Below, piece by piece: positions 23,903-26,996 of a stretch of DNA of 26,996 nucleotides (its first letter is position 1; every line of letters begins with the position of its first letter). Origin of the DNA: an uncultured Bacteroidota bacterium. GTDB lineage: Bacteria; Bacteroidota; Bacteroidia; NS11-12g; UBA955. The notes under the pieces are model-generated. The model saw nothing but the letters and a program-made list of their open reading frames with translations. It was not told the DNA's origin and searched no databases. The stretch spans positions 1-26,996 of the forward strand of contig CAJBVU010000004.1 of the NCBI GenBank assembly GCA_903959115.1. The letters run 5' to 3'. A program made the position numbers and the translations under genes.

Positions 23903-26170
23903 ATGAACAAGACAATTTTAACAGTTGCCGTAATGTGCCTTATGGGTACTGGTTACGGACAAGAAAATATTTCGCCGAGGGTTGATAGTACAAATGAAAA
24001 TAGGGCCGACACAACGGACGTAGAATCGTTTGAAGAGGTTTTGGTTTCATCGCAGCGTTTTGCGCAAAAAAGGAAGGATTCGCCACGACAAATTGAAGTG
24101 GTTAGTGCCAAGCGCTTGGCAGAATTGCAACCCGCCACATTGGGCGATGCCTTGATCAATACAGGTCAGGTGTTTGTACAGAAGAGTCAAATGGGTGGTA
24201 GTTCTCCTGTTTTAAGAGGTTTTGAGGCCTCTAGGGTATTGATGGTTGTGGACGGCGTTCGTATGAATAATGCAACGTATCGTGCTGGTCATTTGCAAGA
24301 CATCATTACCATTGACCCATTTATTTTGGATCGGATGGAAGTGAATTTTGGTGCGGGTTCTACATTGTACGGCTCTGATGCTTTGGGCGGTGTACTTTAC
24401 TTCAAAACGAAAGATGCTACCCTTGGAAAATTTGAGGTAAAACCCAATGCAACGGTTCGATACTTATCAGCAAGTAACTCAATGATAGGAAACGCGGGGT
24501 TGAAGATTCAAAGTGAAAAAGTAGGACTGTTATTGTCGGCCACGCGCAGTCAATTTGGTGATTTGCGCAGTGGGAGTAAAAATTACTCGGACTGGGATAC
24601 TTTTGGGTTGTTGCCTAAATATGTGACCCAAATCAATGGTCGCGATACGGTTTTGGTAAACGAGGATCCCCAATTGCAAAAAGGAACTGGCTACTCTCAA
24701 ACGGATTTATTCGCCAAGTTATTTGGCAAAACAGGTAAAATCGAACATACGGTGAATTTTCAAAAGTCGATGTCTGATTTGATTCCTCGCTACGATCGAA
24801 TGTCGCAGTTCGATAATGGCAAGCCCGTTTATGGTCGTTGGGATTACACGCCGCAGAATCGCAATTATCTATCATACATCGCAAAAACGGGAAGTGTGGA
24901 TCACAATACTCGTTTGACCTTGGCTCAGCAGAGTACGGAAGTGGCGCGTGTGACCCGCAATTTTGGAAGTAAGACGGAGCGAACACAGAAAGATGATGTA
25001 ACGATGAGAACGGTGAATTTGGATCGACATGATCAATTGAGTGCGTCGTTTACATTGAATTCGGGCATCGAGATGGTCTGGAATGAGGTGACATCGGTGG
25101 GAATCAATAAAAATATTTCAACGTTGGCGGAAACTGCAACAAAAGCGCGGTATAGCGATTCGGGTGCAACTACGCAAATGCATTCGGTTTTTGCCCAGGG
25201 AATTTATCGCATCGCATCAACGGGAACAGTGGTTCAGGGAGGATTGCGCGTTTCAAAGTATGCTTTGCAGGCGTTGTATTCCAAGGCGAATCCATGGAAG
25301 TTGCCTTATAGTTCGATTTCTTTTGCTTCGACCACGCCGAGTTTTGATTTGGGGCTTACGCAGCAGCTGAAGAAGGGGTTGTTGTTGAAGGCCAGTGTGA
25401 ATCAAGCGTATCGCAATCCGAATGTTGACGATATGACGAAAGTGTTTGATAGCAAGCCTGGCGTGAAATTGTTGGTTCCGAGTCCTGATTTGAAGGCCGA
25501 GCAGAGTACGACAGTTGATTTGGGGGTGTTATGGAGGAAGGATAGGGCTTTTGCCTTGGAGGCGGGTGTTTTTAGCAGTGCGGTGAAGAATTTGTTATTG
25601 GACCAGCGCGGAGAATTGAATGGTTCGGATTCGTTGATGTATGACGGGCGATTGACACCTGTGTATCAGATTAAGAACGTGGCTGTTGGTCATATATCGG
25701 GGATGTATTTGAATGCGAAGGTTCGGTTGATGCGTGAGTTATGGTTTACGGGTTCGTTGACACAGACAAAGGGTGTTTATCAGTTGGATGATACGGCTGC
25801 GGAGCAGCCGCTGGATCACATTCCTCCAGTTTACGGTCAGGCCGCATTGCGCTGGAATGGCCAGGGTTGGTTTGTTGAAGGACAGTGTTTGTTTAATGGT
25901 AAAAAGAAGGCCGAGGATTATTCGAGCAGTGGGGAGGATAACCAGGACAAGCAGCCCATAGGTTTGGCAGATATCAATGGCGATGGCAAGGCGGATGGTT
26001 TCAATCCTGCTTGGCAGTGTTGGAATTTGCGCGGGGGGTATCAGCATAAATCGGGTTTAACGGCAAATTTGGCAATTGAGAATTTGTTGGATTTGCATTA
26101 CCGATATTTTGCGAGTGGTATGAGTGCTAGCGGACGCAGTGTGAATTTAAGTTTGGCTTACCAATTTTAA
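23903..26170 (+). CDS. TonB-dependent outer-membrane receptor, haem-receptor-like
   Basis: This is an outer-membrane active transporter of 755 residues, powered by TonB-ExbBD. The signal peptide is 1-20 (ending G-Y-G-Q). The plug domain spans about 45-170, with SPVLRGFEASRVLMVVDGVR (101-120), GHLQDIITIDP (129-139) and FGAGSTLYGSDALGGVLYF (149-167). The 22-strand-type barrel follows and ends with a terminal aromatic (SLAYQF). The plug resembles haemoglobin/haem-type receptors rather than SusC, since there is no N-terminal carboxypeptidase-like domain and no SusD partner. The ligand is not provable from sequence. The frame opens 72 codons earlier, overlapping the small gene, but MNKTILTVAV is the only signal-peptide start. 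An unusual D690-x-N-x-D-G-x-x-D698 loop lies late in the barrel. Confidence 0.9.
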   Translation: MNKTILTVAVMCLMGTGYGQENISPRVDSTNENRADTTDVESFEEVLVSSQRFAQKRKDSPRQIEVVSAKRLAELQPATLGDALINTGQVFVQKSQMGGSSPVLRGFEASRVLMVVDGVRMNNATYRAGHLQDIITIDPFILDRMEVNFGAGSTLYGSDALGGVLYFKTKDATLGKFEVKPNATVRYLSASNSMIGNAGLKIQSEKVGLLLSATRSQFGDLRSGSKNYSDWDTFGLLPKYVTQINGRDTVLVNEDPQLQKGTGYSQTDLFAKLFGKTGKIEHTVNFQKSMSDLIPRYDRMSQFDNGKPVYGRWDYTPQNRNYLSYIAKTGSVDHNTRLTLAQQSTEVARVTRNFGSKTERTQKDDVTMRTVNLDRHDQLSASFTLNSGIEMVWNEVTSVGINKNISTLAETATKARYSDSGATTQMHSVFAQGIYRIASTGTVVQGGLRVSKYALQALYSKANPWKLPYSSISFASTTPSFDLGLTQQLKKGLLLKASVNQAYRNPNVDDMTKVFDSKPGVKLLVPSPDLKAEQSTTVDLGVLWRKDRAFALEAGVFSSAVKNLLLDQRGELNGSDSLMYDGRLTPVYQIKNVAVGHISGMYLNAKVRLMRELWFTGSLTQTKGVYQLDDTAAEQPLDHIPPVYGQAALRWNGQGWFVEGQCLFNGKKKAEDYSSSGEDNQDKQPIGLADINGDGKADGFNPAWQCWNLRGGYQHKSGLTANLAIENLLDLHYRYFASGMSASGRSVNLSLAYQF

Positions 26171-26201
26171 TCTCGGTTTTCAGGGATTTGCATCTTTGCA
26201 A

Positions 26202-26310
26202 AGTCTGAATATACCTTTACGTTGGCCGGAATTGAACTCCTTTCGGCCGGAATTGACATCGTTGTAGGCCTGAATCGACATCTATATCAGCGGGAATCGG
26301 GGCATAGAAA
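26202..26310. repeat. Imperfect 22-base tandem array, about five units
   Basis: Units start at 26202, 26224, 26245, 26267 and 26289, spaced 21-22 bases. The two central ones share GGCCGGAATTGA, the next reads GGCCTGAATCGACATC, and the outer ones keep a GAAT core (AGTCTGAATATACC and AGCGGGAATCGGGG). The array fills the gap between the receptor stop and the hairpin terminator and has no open reading frame of note. Confidence 0.55.
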
Positions 26311-26314
26311 ATTG

Positions 26315-26350
26315 AAAGGGAGGGCGGCCGCAGGCCGCCCTCCCTTTTTT
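26315..26350 (+). terminator. Strong hairpin terminator after the receptor gene
   Basis: A perfect 15-bp stem (left arm 26315-26329, right arm 26333-26347; GC-rich core GGGAGGGCGGCC) closes on a GCA loop. It ends in a six-T run at 26345-26350, as expected for Rho-independent termination of the receptor transcript. The minus strand has only three T after the stem, so it would be weaker in that direction. Confidence 0.85.
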
Positions 26351-26351
26351 C

Positions 26352-26383
26352 TTGACCACGTCCACGGAGGTTTTGTATCTTTG
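26352..26383 (+). promoter_or_regulatory. Bacteroidota-type promoter for the YebC-family gene
   Basis: TTG at 26352-26354, a 21-base spacer and TATCTTTG at 26376-26383 match the consensus fully. The ATG is 9 bases downstream, so the leader is very short. The element directly follows the terminator, so the gene has independent transcription. Confidence 0.75.
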
Positions 26384-26392
26384 CAGTTACTT

Positions 26393-26996
26393 ATGGGAAG
26401 GATTTTTGAAAAACGAAAGCATACCATGTTTGCTCGCTTCGATCGCATGGCAAAGCAATTTACCCGCATCGGGAAAGAAATTGCCATCGCAGTAAAGCAA
26501 AGTGGACCCAATCCGGAAAATAACGCCAAGTTGCGCACGGTAATGCAAAATGCGAAGTCGGTGAATATGCCGAAAGATCGCGTAGATGCTGCCATCAAAC
26601 GTGCAAGCTCCAAAGGGGATTCAGAAAATTACGAAGAAGTTCGCTTCGAAGGATATGCACCTCACGGCGTGGGTGTTTTGGTTGAAACAGCAACGGATAA
26701 CAACACTAGAACCGTGGCCAACGTACGCATGCATTTCAATAAAGGCGGTGGAGCCATGGGCAAAACGGGTTCCTTGGATTTTATCTTCACCCGGAAAGGC
26801 GTTTTTAAAATCGAGAAGTCAAAGTTGGGAAGCCGAGACCTGGATGAATTTGAATTCGAATTGATAGATTTTGGTTTGGATGAAGTCGCTTTTGATGAAG
26901 AAATGGTATACGTTTACACCGTTTTTACCGACTTCGGTACGATGCAAAAAGCACTCGAAGATATTGGCATCGAATACAATACCGCCGAATTGCAAT
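26393..26996 (+). CDS. YebC/TACO1-family protein, cut by window end
   Basis: The first 201 residues of a YebC-family protein (about 240 in full) are present. Members have long been called transcriptional regulators; more recent work links YebC/TACO1 proteins to translation of difficult, proline-rich stretches. The helical N-terminal domain (about 1-75) includes KRKHTMFARFDRMAKQFTRI and NAKLRTVMQNAKSVNMPKDR. The hallmark central stretch is FEGYAPHGVGVLVE (85-98) with ATDNNTRTVANVRMHFNKGG (100-119). The start lacks the AGHSKW motif of Escherichia coli YebC and instead reads M-G-R-I-F-E-K-R, which I take to be the Bacteroidota form. It has its own promoter and sits directly after a terminator. 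The last codons and the stop lie outside. Confidence 0.92.
   Translation, partial: MGRIFEKRKHTMFARFDRMAKQFTRIGKEIAIAVKQSGPNPENNAKLRTVMQNAKSVNMPKDRVDAAIKRASSKGDSENYEEVRFEGYAPHGVGVLVETATDNNTRTVANVRMHFNKGGGAMGKTGSLDFIFTRKGVFKIEKSKLGSRDLDEFEFELIDFGLDEVAFDEEMVYVYTVFTDFGTMQKALEDIGIEYNTAELQ

Noticed and set aside
26171..26350. CRISPR-like array from the repeated GGCCGGAATTGA units
   Set aside because: The units are adjacent without unique spacers and too variable; this is a degenerate tandem repeat.

Overview
The window comes from a member of the Bacteroidota. It carries several genes of the type IX secretion system (T9SS) and gliding machinery (gldA, gldF, gldG, sprA/sov, porZ, porQ), which are confined to that phylum and close relatives. 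At least two genes also have the phylum's promoter shape (TTG, about 19-21 bases, then TAnnTTTG), and clear Shine-Dalgarno sites are scarce. I cannot name the genus. Gene density is very high and no gap exceeds about 225 bases. I see no rRNA, tRNA, CRISPR array, insertion sequence or phage gene.

Region 1 (9-13924, minus strand, read right to left) is one tightly packed gene string: ribF, an M23 metallopeptidase, gldA, gldF, gldG, ruvA, sprA, porZ. Several neighbours overlap or are 1-10 bases apart, so most of it is probably one or two transcripts. SprA is the giant outer-membrane translocon of the T9SS, PorZ belongs to the cell-surface attachment machinery, and GldA/F/G form an ABC-type complex linked to gliding. 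The M23 enzyme is an envelope endopeptidase that could remodel peptidoglycan. The last gene, porZ, reads as only its first half and stops 9 bases from the window edge.

Region 2 (13990-21185, plus strand) runs divergently from ribF: porQ (another T9SS outer-membrane component), cmk, tpiA, and a 1503-residue exported protein that I cannot assign to a family. That giant protein is the least understood gene here.

Region 3 (21207-23164, minus strand) is a thiolase of the PaaJ/PcaF type followed by truA, joined by a TAATG stop-start overlap. TruA converges on the giant gene with a 21-base gap.

Region 4 (23187-26350, plus strand) is a small membrane-anchored protein of unknown function followed by a TonB-dependent outer-membrane receptor that resembles haem/haemoglobin-type receptors. 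A promoter precedes the small gene, and a possible promoter with an overlapping inverted repeat precedes the receptor. Downstream lie an imperfect 22-base tandem array and a very strong hairpin terminator.

Region 5 (26352-26996) is a YebC/TACO1-family gene with a textbook Bacteroidota promoter, cut by the window end.

The most notable points are the concentration of six T9SS/gliding genes in 15 kb, the shortened GldA, the half-length PorZ, the unassigned giant exported protein, the small-protein/receptor pair, and repeated placement of TAnnTTTG elements only 6-9 bases from start codons.
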